A stretch of 64,000 nt of DNA from Vreelandella nigrificans (GTDB taxonomy: Bacteria; Pseudomonadota; Gammaproteobacteria; Pseudomonadales; Halomonadaceae): positions 1 to 64,000 of the forward strand of contig NZ_NWUX01000019.1 in NCBI RefSeq assembly GCF_002374315.1, written 5' to 3'. The notes beneath the pieces are model-generated. The model was not told the origin of the DNA and searched no databases. It saw only the letters and a program-made list of their open reading frames with translations. Made by a program: the position numbers and the translations under genes. Positions within the stretch are counted from its first letter, which is position 1. Each line of letters opens with the position of its first letter. Shown in pieces: positions 25,002 to 35,356 of this stretch.

Positions 25002-26470
25002 AAATTGACTCCTGCTGGTAAGGTGTCAGGCATTTCCAGGGTGTCAGCCTCCATCGAGGCAACAGGGTAGGCGCAATAGTCCGCTGCATAGTAGGCGCTA
25101 GGGCGATGATTACCGCTGTCACCAACGCCACCAAACGGTGCATCACCGGATGCGCCGGTGGTTTGGCGGTTCCAGTTCACGATGCCTGCACGGATGCGCA
25201 ACAAGAAGTCATCCCAGTCAGCTTTATCGCCACCAATGAGACCGGCGGAAAGGCCATAGCGCGTATTGTTGGCAAGTGCCAGAGCTTCATCCCAGTCACG
25301 ATAGCGGTGGATTTTAAGCAGCGGCCCGAAATGCTCCTCATCAGGTACGTCAAGCCCCGTTACGTCGATCAGTGCCGGACTTAGCAGACTGGTCCCTTCC
25401 TCAAGGCGCTGCATGCGGTTGATCACTGTCCCCCCCATGGCTTCAAGCTCATCTTGTGCTTTAAGTAAGCCATCAGCAGCGGCGACACTCACCAAGCCAC
25501 CATAAAAAGGCGCTGGCGCTTCTTCAAACTGCCCAGCCACATGCAGCTTGGCGATCGCGTCAGAAAGTGCTTCAACCAGACGGTCGCCTACTTCTCCCTG
25601 GGGTACCATTAAACGGCGGGCGCAGGTGCAGCGCTGGCCACCAGATAAAAATGCCGACTGCAAAATAGCCAGCACCGCCGCGCGCTGATCATCGACATCT
25701 TTCACCACCAGCGGGTTATTACCCCCTAGCTCCAACGCCAGAATTTTGTCTAGCTGACCAGCAAACTGCTGCTGCAACATACCACCTACTTTCGCGCTGC
25801 CGGTAAACAATAAACCATCAATTCCTGGGTGCGCAGCAAGCGCTTGGCCCACGGCGACACCGCCCTGTACCACGTTAATCACCCCAGCGGGCAGCCCAGC
25901 TTCTAACCAACACTGCAGGGTTAAGTCAGCGGTTAGCGGTGTTTGATCACTAGGTTTAAACACCACGGTGTTACCCGCTAACAACGCAGGCACCATGTGG
26001 CCGTTAGGCAGATGGCCTGGGAAGTTGTAAGGCCCAAAGACTGCCATCACTCCGTGAGGCCGATGGCGCAGCACTGCTTTAGCGCTACCTACCTCTTTTT
26101 CACGCTCGCCAGTACGCTCCAAGTAGGCCTTAATCGAAAGCGCCACTTTACCCACCATTGCACCTGCCTCGGTGCGCGCTTCCCAGAGCGGTTTGCCAGT
26201 TTCACTAGCAATCGCCGTAGCAAGCTCTTCACTCCGCGCTTTGACAATACTGGCAAAGCGCTCAACAAGCGCTTGGCGTTCTGCAAACGACGTGCGCGCC
26301 CACGCAGGAAAAGCGGCCCTTGCGGCATCAATAGCAGCGCTAACCTGCCCGCTTGAGGCGGAGCCTCCCTGCCATAACAATTTGCCTGCGACAGGGTCAT
26401 ACTTAGTGAAGTGGTCTGCTTCGCCTGCTACCCAGGCGCCATTGATCAGTTGCTGCTGTTGGGCGTGCAT
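24998..26470 (-). CDS. astD: succinylglutamate-semialdehyde dehydrogenase
   Basis: NAD-dependent oxidation of N-succinylglutamate semialdehyde to N-succinylglutamate. 490 residues with the aldehyde dehydrogenase set: [29 protein letters not shown] (catalytic Glu in LELGG), and [10 protein letters not shown] with the nucleophilic cysteine. GGAGAG site before the ATG. Fourth enzyme-coding step in the operon order. Confidence 0.95.
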   Translation of the reverse strand: MHAQQQQLINGAWVAGEADHFTKYDPVAGKLLWQGGSASSGQVSAAIDAARAAFPAWARTSFAERQALVERFASIVKARSEELATAIASETGKPLWEARTEAGAMVGKVALSIKAYLERTGEREKEVGSAKAVLRHRPHGVMAVFGPYNFPGHLPNGHMVPALLAGNTVVFKPSDQTPLTADLTLQCWLEAGLPAGVINVVQGGVAVGQALAAHPGIDGLLFTGSAKVGGMLQQQFAGQLDKILALELGGNNPLVVKDVDDQRAAVLAILQSAFLSGGQRCTCARRLMVPQGEVGDRLVEALSDAIAKLHVAGQFEEAPAPFYGGLVSVAAADGLLKAQDELEAMGGTVINRMQRLEEGTSLLSPALIDVTGLDVPDEEHFGPLLKIHRYRDWDEALALANNTRYGLSAGLIGGDKADWDDFLLRIRAGIVNWNRQTTGASGDAPFGGVGDSGNHRPSAYYAADYCAYPVASMEADTLEMPDTLPAGVNL

Positions 26471-26518
26471 CGTTCTCTCCTTCCCTCATGCGTGCTTGTT
26501 ATACGTACTTGTGAAGAG

Positions 26519-27550
26519 CTAGGTTTCCAGTAAACGCAGGTGGTCACCTGTGGTGACGCCCAGCCGCTTGGCTTCTTGCTGGTTCAGCACAATAATGTTG
26601 TCATCGCTGGGCGCACGGCCTATCCAGCCAGCGGTGAAGCCCAGCATCTGGGTAGTCGCGGCCAGCCATCGACTGACGCTTTCGTCACGTGCGCTTGGGG
26701 ATATTTCAACCTGGCATAGCCGTGAGTTGCGAATTGCCCGTACATCGTCGATGTAAGCCTCTACCGTGGGACCACCATCAAAAATGTCGATATATCCCTC
26801 CCAACGCAGCCCCTCTTTTTTGAGCATTTCCAGCGCTGGGCGAGTATGACGGTGTACCTGGCCAATACAGGAACGTGCCTCTTCCGACATAAAAGTGGTG
26901 TATATCGGAAACTTGGGCATTAACTCGCCAATAAAGCTTTTCTGCCCCAAACCAGTGAGCCGGTCGGCTTCGTTGAAATCCATCGGGAAGAAATGCTTAC
27001 CTAAGCTCTCCCAGAAGGGGCTTTTATTGTTTTCATCAAATACCCCCCGCATTTCCGCCAATACTTTTTGCGGGAAACGATCGCGAAATTGAGCAATAAA
27101 CAACCAACGTGCCTTGGAAAGCAGTGCACCATTACGCAGGTGCTTGTTAGCTTCGCCGCGATACTCCGGGCGTAGAAATAACGAACATACTTCCGCGTCG
27201 CCGGTATGATCAGAGCTTAAAAACAGCGTATCGATGGTGCGGTGCAGATCGAGTTGGATGGATGAGTGGGCCAGGGTGCCTAATCGGTAGTTATAGAATG
27301 GCACTTCCCGCCCTACTTGACCTTCAATGGCACAACAGCCAGCCAATTCACCGTTTTCTTCATCTTCTAGCACAAAGAAATAAAGTCGGTCATCTATCGC
27401 GGTGCGCTCTTCAAATGCACGGGCGGCTGCTTCAATTTTACCGGCCAAGAACTCGCGATTATCTGGCAACGAGGTGAAGCCAACGCCTGCCTGCTGCGCA
27501 AGCGCCTGGAGCCCATCTAGATCATCACGGGCAATGGGTCGAATGCGCAT
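26519..27550 (-). CDS. aruG: arginine N-succinyltransferase, beta subunit (AruG-like)
   Basis: 343 residues of the AstA family, acyl-CoA N-acyltransferase fold. Together with the alpha-type gene upstream it forms the heteromer known from Pseudomonas AruF/AruG that succinylates arginine (and ornithine). Landmarks: GVGFTSLPDNRE near the start and NNKSPFWESLGKHFF in the centre. GAAGGAGAG site; its ATG overlaps the aruF stop by one base (TAATG). Confidence 0.92.
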   Translation of the reverse strand: MRIRPIARDDLDGLQALAQQAGVGFTSLPDNREFLAGKIEAAARAFEERTAIDDRLYFFVLEDEENGELAGCCAIEGQVGREVPFYNYRLGTLAHSSIQLDLHRTIDTLFLSSDHTGDAEVCSLFLRPEYRGEANKHLRNGALLSKARWLFIAQFRDRFPQKVLAEMRGVFDENNKSPFWESLGKHFFPMDFNEADRLTGLGQKSFIGELMPKFPIYTTFMSEEARSCIGQVHRHTRPALEMLKKEGLRWEGYIDIFDGGPTVEAYIDDVRAIRNSRLCQVEISPSARDESVSRWLAATTQMLGFTAGWIGRAPSDDNIIVLNQQEAKRLGVTTGDHLRLLET

Positions 27551-28614
27551 TACATCTCTCCTTCATCGAGCGCATCTACCGCGCTAGGCAGGGTTAGTGG
27601 TGCTGCCAAAACCGCACGTCCCTCTTCAACTCCCAAACGCTCGGCGTGTTCGGGGGAAAGCATTAACTGACCGGTGGGCGAGAGCGCATAGCGCGCCACG
27701 ATGCAGCGGAAATCGCCGAGAGTTTGGTTGGCAATCATCGCCGGCTCCGCATCGGGCAAGGCATGCTCCGGCCGTATCCTAACCGGGTGCCACGCAGCAC
27801 GACGGAAAGTTTCCAGCCGCTCTCGTTCAGCTTTAACAATTGGCCCGGCATCGAAAATATCTACATGGCGAGAGCGTACAAATCCCTCGGCCAGCATTTC
27901 AGCCAAGGCTTCTTCATGGGCGGGATGTTCACGGCCAATGGCCGCCCGCGCCTGGGGTGTTAGAAGCGGTAGATAGAGCGGAAACTGAGGCATCACTTCG
28001 GCAATAAAGCTTTTCGAGCGCACCCCGGCAATGTGATTCATTTCGTGAAAGCTGCGAGCAAAAAAGTGGCGGCCCACGCTCTCCCAAAAAGGTGATTCAT
28101 TACTACTATCCAGATAGCCTGGAAACGCCACCGTCAGAATGCGCGAAAAACGCTCCGGATATTGAGCAATAAACATTAGCCGCGCCCGGCGTAGCAGGCT
28201 TTCAGCACTGGTGCCTTTATAACGCGGATTCAGCGACAAAGCGCAGAGTAGTGTGGCGTCAGACGCCTCGTGAGAGAGCGCTAACGTCTGTACTTCCCGG
28301 CGCACATTAAGCTGCTGGGAAGCATGAATCAGCGTCTCTTGGCGGTAGGTGTAATAAGCTTCCGCAGCCCCCGCCTGGGCACGGATGGTAGCCGTACCCA
28401 ACACTTCGTCTCGGCTATCATCTGCCAATACGAACATATAGTGCTCGTGGCCGGGAAACTCTACTTGGCTATTGAAGGCTTCCTGGGAGCGCACTATGCG
28501 CTCCTCAAGCCGGTCACGGTTAGCGGGCAGATTGGTGAGCCGTGGCACTGCGTGCTCGGCCAACTGCTCCAGGGCTGGAAGGTCAGCCATTGTTACCGGT
28601 CGGATTACCAACAT
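27550..28614 (-). CDS. aruF: arginine N-succinyltransferase, alpha subunit (AruF-like)
   Basis: 354-residue AstA-family protein, paralogue of the next gene; MLVIRPVTMADLPALEQLA is the family start and ESPFWESVGRHFF the shared landmark. I took the ATG at 28614, which has an AGAGGGGG site; an ATG at 28653 overlaps the astC stop (ATGA) and would add 13 residues, so translation coupling is an alternative reading. The sequence after residue 40 matches less tightly than AruG, as known for AruF. Confidence 0.88.
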   Translation of the reverse strand: MLVIRPVTMADLPALEQLAEHAVPRLTNLPANRDRLEERIVRSQEAFNSQVEFPGHEHYMFVLADDSRDEVLGTATIRAQAGAAEAYYTYRQETLIHASQQLNVRREVQTLALSHEASDATLLCALSLNPRYKGTSAESLLRRARLMFIAQYPERFSRILTVAFPGYLDSSNESPFWESVGRHFFARSFHEMNHIAGVRSKSFIAEVMPQFPLYLPLLTPQARAAIGREHPAHEEALAEMLAEGFVRSRHVDIFDAGPIVKAERERLETFRRAAWHPVRIRPEHALPDAEPAMIANQTLGDFRCIVARYALSPTGQLMLSPEHAERLGVEEGRAVLAAPLTLPSAVDALDEGEM

Positions 28615-28649
28615 CCTTAGCGCCCCCTCTTGTGTAGCTTGTTGCCTAC

Positions 28650-29864
28650 TCATGCGCTGGCAACAAGCCGCTCAATGGCACGTTCCAAACGCGCCATACC
28701 TTCAGCAATATCCGCCTCAGGAATCACTAACGACGGCGCCATGCGCAATACATTGGGGCCCGCGATCAGCGCCATGACACCCTCTTCAATGGCCAGCGGT
28801 AGAATATCTTTGGCACGGCCTTCGAAGGCATCAGACATTTGCGCGCCGATTAGCAGTCCCATGCCACGGATCTCTTTAAACACGCCGTGCTTGCGGTTGA
28901 TAGTTTCCAGGTGTTCGCGAAATAGGTCGTGACGATGCTTAACACCTTCGAGCACTTTGGGGGTATCAATAAACTCTACCACTGCAAGCGCCACCGCAGA
29001 TGCCAAAGCATTACCGCCGTAAGTCGATCCGTGGGTACCAATTGCCAAGGACTTGGCAATGGCTTCGGTGGTTAACGTAGCGCCAACGGGGAAGCCGCCG
29101 CCCAAGGATTTAGCGCTGGTTAAGATGTCTGGAGTGATGCCGAAGTTCTTGTACGCGTAGAGCTCGCCGCTGCGGCCAACACCGGTCTGAACTTCATCAA
29201 AAATCAGTAGCGCATTGTGCTCATCACACAGATCACGCAGCCCCTGGAGGAACTCTTGCGTCGCGGGAACAATACCGCCTTCGCCCTGCATGGGTTCAAC
29301 CATAATCGCGCAGGTATCCTCGCCCACCAGCTGGCGGACACTTTCAAGGTCATTGAAATTGGCGTGCAAAATACCGCCGGGCACTGGTCCAAAACCTTGA
29401 GAGTACTTGGGCTGGCCACCTACGCTCACGGTGAAGAAAGTACGACCATGGAAAGATTGATAAAACGAGATGATTTTATCTTTATGCTCACCATGGTGGT
29501 CAACCGCCCAACGACGAGCTAGCTTCAGTGCGGCTTCATTGGCTTCGCCGCCGGAAGAGCATAAAAATACTTTATCGGCAAAGGTGCGCTCAGTGAGCGT
29601 CTTGGCAAGCTTAAGCGCAGGCTCATTGGTAAATACGTTAGACAGGTGCCAAAGTTTTTCGCCCTGCTCTTTTAGTGCATTTACCAGCACTGGATGGCAA
29701 TGGCCAAGAGAGTTCACCGCGATACCGCCCGCGAAGTCGATATATTCACGCCCTTGCTGATCCCACAGGCGGCTACCTTCCCCGCGCACTGGGATAATCT
29801 GCTGTGGCGAGTAGTTGGGCGCCATGTAGTGATCGAAATCCTGACGGTTTGGGGTGTAACTCAT
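28650..29864 (-). CDS. astC: succinylornithine/acetylornithine aminotransferase
   Basis: PLP-dependent class III aminotransferase, 404 residues: converts N2-succinylornithine to the semialdehyde. Visible: [15 protein letters not shown], the [17 protein letters not shown] strand, [17 protein letters not shown], and the PLP lysine segment [15 protein letters not shown]. The same family includes ArgD; operon position settles AstC/AruC. GGAGG site before the ATG. First gene of the ast operon, directly after argR. Confidence 0.94.
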   Translation of the reverse strand: MSYTPNRQDFDHYMAPNYSPQQIIPVRGEGSRLWDQQGREYIDFAGGIAVNSLGHCHPVLVNALKEQGEKLWHLSNVFTNEPALKLAKTLTERTFADKVFLCSSGGEANEAALKLARRWAVDHHGEHKDKIISFYQSFHGRTFFTVSVGGQPKYSQGFGPVPGGILHANFNDLESVRQLVGEDTCAIMVEPMQGEGGIVPATQEFLQGLRDLCDEHNALLIFDEVQTGVGRSGELYAYKNFGITPDILTSAKSLGGGFPVGATLTTEAIAKSLAIGTHGSTYGGNALASAVALAVVEFIDTPKVLEGVKHRHDLFREHLETINRKHGVFKEIRGMGLLIGAQMSDAFEGRAKDILPLAIEEGVMALIAGPNVLRMAPSLVIPEADIAEGMARLERAIERLVASA

Positions 29865-29964
29865 GGGACGATACCTCCAGTGGGGTAGACAATAGATTTA
29901 GTATACGGGTGGCGGTGGACACCGTGCTTACAGTATTGGGACGGTAAATTATGAAAAGCCGCGC

Positions 29965-30987
29965 TTAACCAAGCCGCTCTTCTCGTGGCGTGATGCCAAA
30001 GTGGTTTCGATAAGCAGTGGAAAAGTGCGCACCAGAGGAGAATCCTGTGATCAGTGCGATATCTCCTACAGGACGATCACTCTCTCTTAGCTGTTTGCGA
30101 GCTTCCTGAAGACGTAAATCTAGGTAGTAACGGCTAGGCACTGCCTGTAAATATTTTTTAAACAGCCGCTCCAACTGCCGCCGAGAAATACCCAAATGCT
30201 CTGCTAGCTCCAATGTTGAAAGCGGCTCCTCAATATTGGCCTCCATTAGCGTAACGGCATCTACCAAGCTTTGTGGCGCATGGCCCAAGCGGTTACGCAG
30301 AGGTACGTGCTGGCGCTCGTCAGCAAGGCGGATACGATCGCAGACAAACTGCTCAGATACTTGCTCAGCTAATCGCTGGCCGTGATGCTGACTAATCAGT
30401 GTGAGCATCATATCCATCGCTGCCGTACCGCCCGCACAGGTCAGCCTATCGCGGTCAATTTCGAACAGCTGTTGAGATAGTGTGACCTGAGGATACGCCT
30501 GAACAAACGCATCAAAGCGCTGCCAGGGTAACGTGGCCCGATAACCTTCTAATAACCCGCAACGAGCCAGCACCTCGGTACCGCCGGCAAGCCCACCGAT
30601 GGCCACGCCTCTCCCCTGGTGGCTACGCAACCATTCATTTAGTTTGGCGGGCAGTGCATAGGGCAGTGGTGTGGGCGCACATATCAATAACATGTCCAGA
30701 GGACCAAGAGGCGCATCTAAAGTGTGCTGTGCTAGGAGGGAAAGTTGCGCACTGCTGCGCACGGGCTCTTCACTCAGGCTCAGAGTGACCGTGTGATACA
30801 GCATTTGCCCACTCAGTTGATTAGCCATTTGCAGCGGTTCAATGGCGCTAGCATGGGCCAGTAATGAAAACCCCGGCAGCAGCACAAAGGCCACTCGCTT
30901 ACGGCTGCTGGCAGGAGGTGTTAATGCGCTTGAATACATGATAAGTGGCTGTGCTGCATGAAAATCGCCTTCAACTAGAGGAAGCAT
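29965..30987 (-). CDS. argR: AraC/GATase1 regulator, ArgR-like activator of the ast operon
   Basis: 340 residues: DJ-1/PfpI (GATase1) domain (about 25-205; FVLLPGFSLLAHASAIEPLQMAN) and a C-terminal AraC HTH (about 235-335; LGISRRQLERLFKKYLQAVPSRYYLDLRL ...). In Pseudomonas the ArgR of this type, not the E. coli-type ArgR, activates the aru operon in response to arginine. It stands 100 bp before astC in the same orientation, supporting that role here. Start uncertain (ATG at 30939 is also possible). Confidence 0.85.
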   Translation of the reverse strand: MLPLVEGDFHAAQPLIMYSSALTPPASSRKRVAFVLLPGFSLLAHASAIEPLQMANQLSGQMLYHTVTLSLSEEPVRSSAQLSLLAQHTLDAPLGPLDMLLICAPTPLPYALPAKLNEWLRSHQGRGVAIGGLAGGTEVLARCGLLEGYRATLPWQRFDAFVQAYPQVTLSQQLFEIDRDRLTCAGGTAAMDMMLTLISQHHGQRLAEQVSEQFVCDRIRLADERQHVPLRNRLGHAPQSLVDAVTLMEANIEEPLSTLELAEHLGISRRQLERLFKKYLQAVPSRYYLDLRLQEARKQLRESDRPVGDIALITGFSSGAHFSTAYRNHFGITPREERLG

Positions 30988-31070
30988 CGGGGTAACAACG
31001 CCATCTTACCCAATTGTGTACCCGAAGGCAGCGCTATGGCCTTTCAAACAAAAATAGGGCGTAAAAATGC

Positions 31071-31098
31071 AAATTGCCGGGCATTGGCCCGGCAATTT
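31071..31098 (-). terminator. Rho-independent terminator
   Basis: 12-bp perfect stem (31071-31082 with 31087-31098) with a 4-nt loop. Read on the minus strand, a T-rich tail (TTTGCATTTTT) follows, so it ends the transcript of the small membrane protein gene at 31115-31330. Confidence 0.75.
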
Positions 31099-31114
31099 GT
31101 TTGGCGAGAGAACC

Positions 31115-31330
31115 TTAGCCTCCGCTATTGCCTGCGCCAAGAATTAGAAACCCAGCCACTACTATCCCTAGGACTATAATTACCAAAGGAAGCAACTTGT
31201 ACATTCCACTGGGTGGTTTCTTAGCTTCAGGCTGGCGCTGAGGCGCAGCGCTTTCAAAGTCCTCTGGTATGCGCTGATTCAATACGTGCTCTTTCTCTTC
31301 TTCCCGAGTTTTACTTTCCCTGGTATCCAT
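31115..31330 (-). CDS. small single-TM protein of unknown function
   Basis: 71 residues: charged, Glu/Arg-rich N-terminal part (to about 40) and one hydrophobic segment (LLPLVIIVLGIVVAGFLIL, about 46-64) with a short glycine tail. Likely a cytoplasmic-N inner-membrane protein. I do not recognise the family. It sits between fabV and argR and has its own terminator. Confidence 0.7.
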   Translation of the reverse strand: MDTRESKTREEEKEHVLNQRIPEDFESAAPQRQPEAKKPPSGMYKLLPLVIIVLGIVVAGFLILGAGNSGG

Positions 31331-31400
31331 AAACGCCTCCTGTTACTCCGGCAGAAAAAGCGAGTGCGACGACCTCTAGCTAGCGCAACCGCATCACCGC

Positions 31401-32606
31401 TTATAAGCTAATGACATCGAACTCGACATTAGGGTTCACATCCGCGTCGTAGTCCACATCATCACGTTCAAAGCCAAATAGCTTCAAAAACTCATGCTTA
31501 TAACCAGCATAGTCGGTAATTTCGAATAAGTTTTCTGTTGTAACGTCTGCCCACAAGTCTTGGCAGGCTTTTTGAACGTCGTCACGCAGTTCCCAGTCAT
31601 CCAGGCGCACACGACCTTGCTCGTCGGTTGCCATTTCTTCTTGCTGGCCTGAGTACAGACGCTCGCCGAACAGGCGATTCAGTTGGTCTATAGTTCCTTC
31701 ATGCAGGCCCTGTTCTTTCATAATGCGATATACCATCGCAATATATAGCGGCATGACGGGAATCGCTGCGCTGGCTTGGGTCACCACCGATTTGAGCACC
31801 GCCACATTGGCACCACCACCGCTCGTTTGCAGTTTGGCATCAATAGCGGCCGCTGCGCGGTCCAGGTCTTCTTTGGCTTTGCCCAACGCACCATGCCAGT
31901 AAATAGGCCAGGTGATTTCAGTACCAATGTAACTAAACGCCACACTGCGCGCGCCTTTTGCTAACACGCCAGCTTGGTCAAGAGCATTCATCCACAGTTC
32001 CCAATCTTCGCCACCCATTACGGTGATGGTGTCGTCGATCTCTTGCTGTGTAGCAGGCTCTACTTGCGCTTCGATGATGACATCTTTATTGGTATCAATC
32101 GCCGTGGCACGGTAGGTTTCACCAATCGGTTTCAGGCTTGAGCGCTTTACTTCACCAGTATCTGGCAGCTTACGCACAGGCGAGGCTAGTGAGTAAACCA
32201 CTAGATCAACTTCGCCCATGTCCTGCTTGATTAACTCAATGGCTTTTTCTCGCGCTTCATGCGAGAAAGCATCGCCGTTGATCGACTTGCTATACAGGCC
32301 TTCCTGCTTGGCAAACTTGTCGAACGCAGCGCTGTTGTACCAGCCAGCAGTACCAGTCTTTGTATCGCTGCTGGGCTTTTCAAAAAATACGCCCAGAGTG
32401 TCGGCACCGTAACCAAACGCAGCGGTAATACGCGCAGCTAATCCGTAGCCACTGGAAGCGCCAATCACCAATACTTTTTTAGGGCCAGCGTTTTTATCTA
32501 AGCCGCGGGCACGAGTCGCTTCGATCTGTTCGAGAACGTTCTGCTCGCAGCCTACAGGGTGAGTCGTTGTACAGATAAAGCCACGCACTTTAGGTTTAAT
32601 AATCAC
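31401..32606 (-). CDS. fabV: enoyl-[acyl-carrier-protein] reductase FabV
   Basis: NADH-dependent trans-2-enoyl reductase closing the fatty acid elongation cycle; 401 residues. Visible: N-terminal [19 protein letters not shown], the cofactor loop GASSGYGLA (49-57) and the Y236-x8-K245 active pair of the FabV group. FabV replaces or adds to triclosan-sensitive FabI. I chose the GTG at 32606: it gives the family start and has an AGAGG site 7 nt upstream; ATG at 32621 would add five residues. Confidence 0.95.
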   Translation of the reverse strand: MIIKPKVRGFICTTTHPVGCEQNVLEQIEATRARGLDKNAGPKKVLVIGASSGYGLAARITAAFGYGADTLGVFFEKPSSDTKTGTAGWYNSAAFDKFAKQEGLYSKSINGDAFSHEAREKAIELIKQDMGEVDLVVYSLASPVRKLPDTGEVKRSSLKPIGETYRATAIDTNKDVIIEAQVEPATQQEIDDTITVMGGEDWELWMNALDQAGVLAKGARSVAFSYIGTEITWPIYWHGALGKAKEDLDRAAAAIDAKLQTSGGGANVAVLKSVVTQASAAIPVMPLYIAMVYRIMKEQGLHEGTIDQLNRLFGERLYSGQQEEMATDEQGRVRLDDWELRDDVQKACQDLWADVTTENLFEITDYAGYKHEFLKLFGFERDDVDYDADVNPNVEFDVISL

Positions 32607-32766
32607 GTTGGACCTCTTCATCAAATTGATTTCGTTATCAACATGGCCATGCCATTGGTTAGTGGGGCTATTCTAGCCGTCTCAGCGCGCCCTGTCCGCT
32701 CTTGAGCTTATCCATCATTCACGGCAGGATAGCGACCTGCCCACTACCGGCCAAAGAGACGACCCT

Positions 32767-33150
32767 ATGAATGCACAGCAGTTAGTCGATGAGCGTGGCG
32801 ACCTATGGCTTGCCCTGGCACCACTCTGGCTAGACCGTGAACCGAGTGAACGCGACTACGCCAAGATGATTGATGTCATTCAACAGCATGACATGTCGCT
32901 TAAGGAGCTTGAATGGATGTTTCGCTTAGAAATGGCGCCGGTGATGACACGGCACCAACTCTCTGTAGCCAGCGAGTGGCGTAGATTTGACGACTATAAA
33001 CTTATGAAACAGCTAGTTAACCATAATCTGCGTTTAAATGGTTGGCGACGCAAAAGCTGGGCTTTATTTTCAGGTTTAACGACAATGATGGTGCGCCACC
33101 GCTGGAACGCACTAATGAATCGTTTAATGGTTGCACGCGGTGAGGTTTAA
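32767..33150 (+). CDS. hypothetical protein, DUF7079-like
   Basis: 127 residues, all-helical by composition, with the pattern LWLALAPLWLDREP near the start, LKELEWMFRLEMAPVM in the middle and ASEWRRFD after it. This resembles DUF7079 in pattern, from memory only. Its function is unknown. The gene stands between fabV (divergent) and a convergent glutathione peroxidase gene. Confidence 0.7.
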   Translation: MNAQQLVDERGDLWLALAPLWLDREPSERDYAKMIDVIQQHDMSLKELEWMFRLEMAPVMTRHQLSVASEWRRFDDYKLMKQLVNHNLRLNGWRRKSWALFSGLTTMMVRHRWNALMNRLMVARGEV

Positions 33151-33167
33151 GCAAGCTCCGTATTCAG

Positions 33168-33653
33168 TTACTTTTTATCAAGTTCGGCTTCCAACGCTAA
33201 GCGCAGCGGAAGGCCATGATCTTTAGGGCCAAAGCGGGCAATCACTTGACCATCACGCCCGACTAAAAACTTGGTGAAGTTCCATTTGATTGCCTTTGTA
33301 CCCATGACGCCTGGCGCTTCCCGTTTGAGCATGACAAACAAGGGGTGAGCTGCGTGACCATTAACACGCACTTTTTCCATCAATGGAAAGCTAACGCCAA
33401 ACTGCTGCTCACCAAAGGCACAAAACGCCTCGGCGCTCTCTGGTGACTGTCTGCCAAACTGATTACAGGGAAAACCAAGCACCGTAAAGCCACGGTCACG
33501 GTAGCGCTTATACAGTGTTTCCAACTCTTTTAATTGTGGTGTAAAACCACATTGGCTAGCCACATTGACCACGAGCAATACTTGGCCGCGAAGCGCCCGT
33601 AAATTAAATGGCTCGCCTGTATGGGTATAACAGTCTTGATCATAAATCATCAT
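33168..33653 (-). CDS. glutathione peroxidase-like thiol peroxidase
   Basis: 161 residues: NVASQCGFTPQ with the peroxidatic C35 (Cys in place of selenocysteine), GFPCNQFG with Q65, and KWNFTKFLVGRDG with W124 and N125, the full active tetrad. Reduces peroxides in the cytoplasm; many such Cys forms use thioredoxin in practice rather than glutathione. AAGGGG site before the ATG. Confidence 0.93.
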   Translation of the reverse strand: MMIYDQDCYTHTGEPFNLRALRGQVLLVVNVASQCGFTPQLKELETLYKRYRDRGFTVLGFPCNQFGRQSPESAEAFCAFGEQQFGVSFPLMEKVRVNGHAAHPLFVMLKREAPGVMGTKAIKWNFTKFLVGRDGQVIARFGPKDHGLPLRLALEAELDKK

Positions 33654-33726
33654 TGCAAGGCCCCTTACATGCCTTCGCTAGCGTGTTATCACCATGCCAC
33701 GACGCATGCCGTTAGGCTAGAGCCGG

Positions 33727-34344
33727 TTAACTGATTGGTCCTAGCACTACTCGCAGTGCCAGAGCGATCAGCAGCACGCCAGTGACTCGATTAATCCAGT
33801 GAGCATAACGATGTAGCCAAGGTAATACGCTCGAGTGAGAGAGCCCCACTGCCACTAGTACATACCAGCCACCATCAATCACCATAGCTGTGGCCACAAT
33901 AATTGCTTTGGCAAAGATGCTCATCTCAGGAGTGACAAACTGGCTAAGCAAAGCGACAAAAAAGATGATCAACTTGGGGTTGCCTAGCGCCACTAGTACT
34001 CCCTCTTTGGCAGCTTGGCGCGTGGTGGTCATCACTGCTCCTGGCGCGATCCCCCCTGCTCTACCTGCTCGCAGCGCTTTGATACCTAACCAAGCTAAAT
34101 AGGCAGCGCCAAGCCACGTGACCACTTGAAACAGCTGGGGATGGCGAACAATCAAGGCCCCCAACCCCCATACAGTTAACAGCGCATAAAACCCCACTCC
34201 AAGCGCGTGAAATACAGCGGCCGTTACGCCGGGCAAACGCCCGCCCCCTAATGTATGGCGCAATACCAGTGCCAAACTTGGCCCCGGTGACATAGCTCCC
34301 ATAGCGCAAATCGCGACCAACGACAGCCAGAGTGACAGCGGCAT
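33727..34344 (-). CDS. LysE family amino acid exporter
   Basis: 205 residues with about six TM segments. SPGPSLALVLRH near the first helix is the LysE/RhtB family hallmark (P-G-P), and NPKLIIFFVALLSQF is the second conserved block. Exports amino acids or their analogues; substrate not set. The ATG at 34344 is chosen for its GGAGAG site; longer frames upstream have no supported start. Confidence 0.87.
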   Translation of the reverse strand: MPLSLWLSLVAICAMGAMSPGPSLALVLRHTLGGGRLPGVTAAVFHALGVGFYALLTVWGLGALIVRHPQLFQVVTWLGAAYLAWLGIKALRAGRAGGIAPGAVMTTTRQAAKEGVLVALGNPKLIIFFVALLSQFVTPEMSIFAKAIIVATAMVIDGGWYVLVAVGLSHSSVLPWLHRYAHWINRVTGVLLIALALRVVLGPIS

Positions 34345-34531
34345 TTTTCTCTCCATGAAAAAAGTAAGAAAGGACAAGCTAGTATACTCCAGCCGTCGAA
34401 GCATCTAGGGAATAAATGTAAGCGCTTAAATAACGCTGTTAGCATGGTACGCTGTTGGGTAAAATTTTCCCCTTTTTGATCAAGATGACGCCTGCCACGC
34501 AGGCGGTTCATGGCTTATAAAGGACTTCAAC

Positions 34532-35263
34532 ATGGGTAGGGCGTTTCAAAACCGTAAGGAATCCATGGCCAAAACGGCCGCTGCGAAAACCAAGGTTTAT
34601 AGTAAGTACGGGCGTGAAATTTACGTCTGCGCTAAAGCCGGCGGCACAGACCCTAACGGCAACCTAGCGCTACGCGGTTTAATGGAGCGTGCAAAAAAAG
34701 ATCAAGTGCCTTCACACGTGATCGATAAAGCACTGGATAAAGCCAGTGGCGCTGGCGGTGAAGATTTTTCAACGGCGCGCTATGAGGGTTTTGGCCCAGG
34801 CAATGCCATGGTGATTGTTGACTGCTTAACTGACAATCCTAACCGTACCTTCGGCGACGTACGTGGTTGCTTCACTAAAACCAAAAGTAAGATTGGTACG
34901 CCCGGTAGCGTTAGCCATATGTTTGACCACTGCGCTATTTTCTCGTTTACCGGTAGTGACGAAGAAGCCGTGCTTGAAGCGCTAATGGAAGCCGATGTCG
35001 ACGTTACCGATATCGAGCAGGAAGAGGGCCGTATTACCGTCTTCGCCCCGCATACCGACTACGCCAAAGCCAAACAGGCACTGCTGGATGCCTTTGGTGA
35101 GATCGATTTTGAAGTGGATGAAATTCAGTTTTTGCCGCAAAACACCACGCCGGTTGAAGGTGACGACGTGGTCATGTTCGAAAAACTGCTTGGCATGCTG
35201 AACGACCTGGATGACGTGCAAAACGTATTCCATAGTGCCGAGCTTCCCGCAGAGAGCGAGTAA
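34532..35263 (+). CDS. YebC/PmpR family transcriptional regulator, YeeN-like
   Basis: 243 residues. The start [16 protein letters not shown] and the segment [21 protein letters not shown], followed by [23 protein letters not shown], place it in the YebC/PmpR family; the start and length fit the YeeN branch rather than YebC itself, which usually opens MAGHSKW. Members bind DNA or ribosomes and affect translation of proline tracts in some bacteria. A CG-rich hairpin (34489-34505) lies in the leader. Confidence 0.9.
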   Translation: MGRAFQNRKESMAKTAAAKTKVYSKYGREIYVCAKAGGTDPNGNLALRGLMERAKKDQVPSHVIDKALDKASGAGGEDFSTARYEGFGPGNAMVIVDCLTDNPNRTFGDVRGCFTKTKSKIGTPGSVSHMFDHCAIFSFTGSDEEAVLEALMEADVDVTDIEQEEGRITVFAPHTDYAKAKQALLDAFGEIDFEVDEIQFLPQNTTPVEGDDVVMFEKLLGMLNDLDDVQNVFHSAELPAESE

Positions 35264-35288
35264 ACCGTTAGCCTCGACTTAGCCCATC

Positions 35289-35323
35289 GCGGCTGGAAGA
35301 AGTGTTACCACTGTTCCAGCCGC
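35289..35323. terminator. stem-loop between convergent yeeN-type and mscS genes
   Basis: GCGGCTGGAA (35289-35298) pairs with TTCCAGCCGC (35314-35323) around a 15-nt loop. No T-run follows, so it is a weak call; it could stop transcription from either side. Confidence 0.4.
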
Positions 35324-35356
35324 TGCCATCTGCAATACGAATCACTGGGTTCGTAT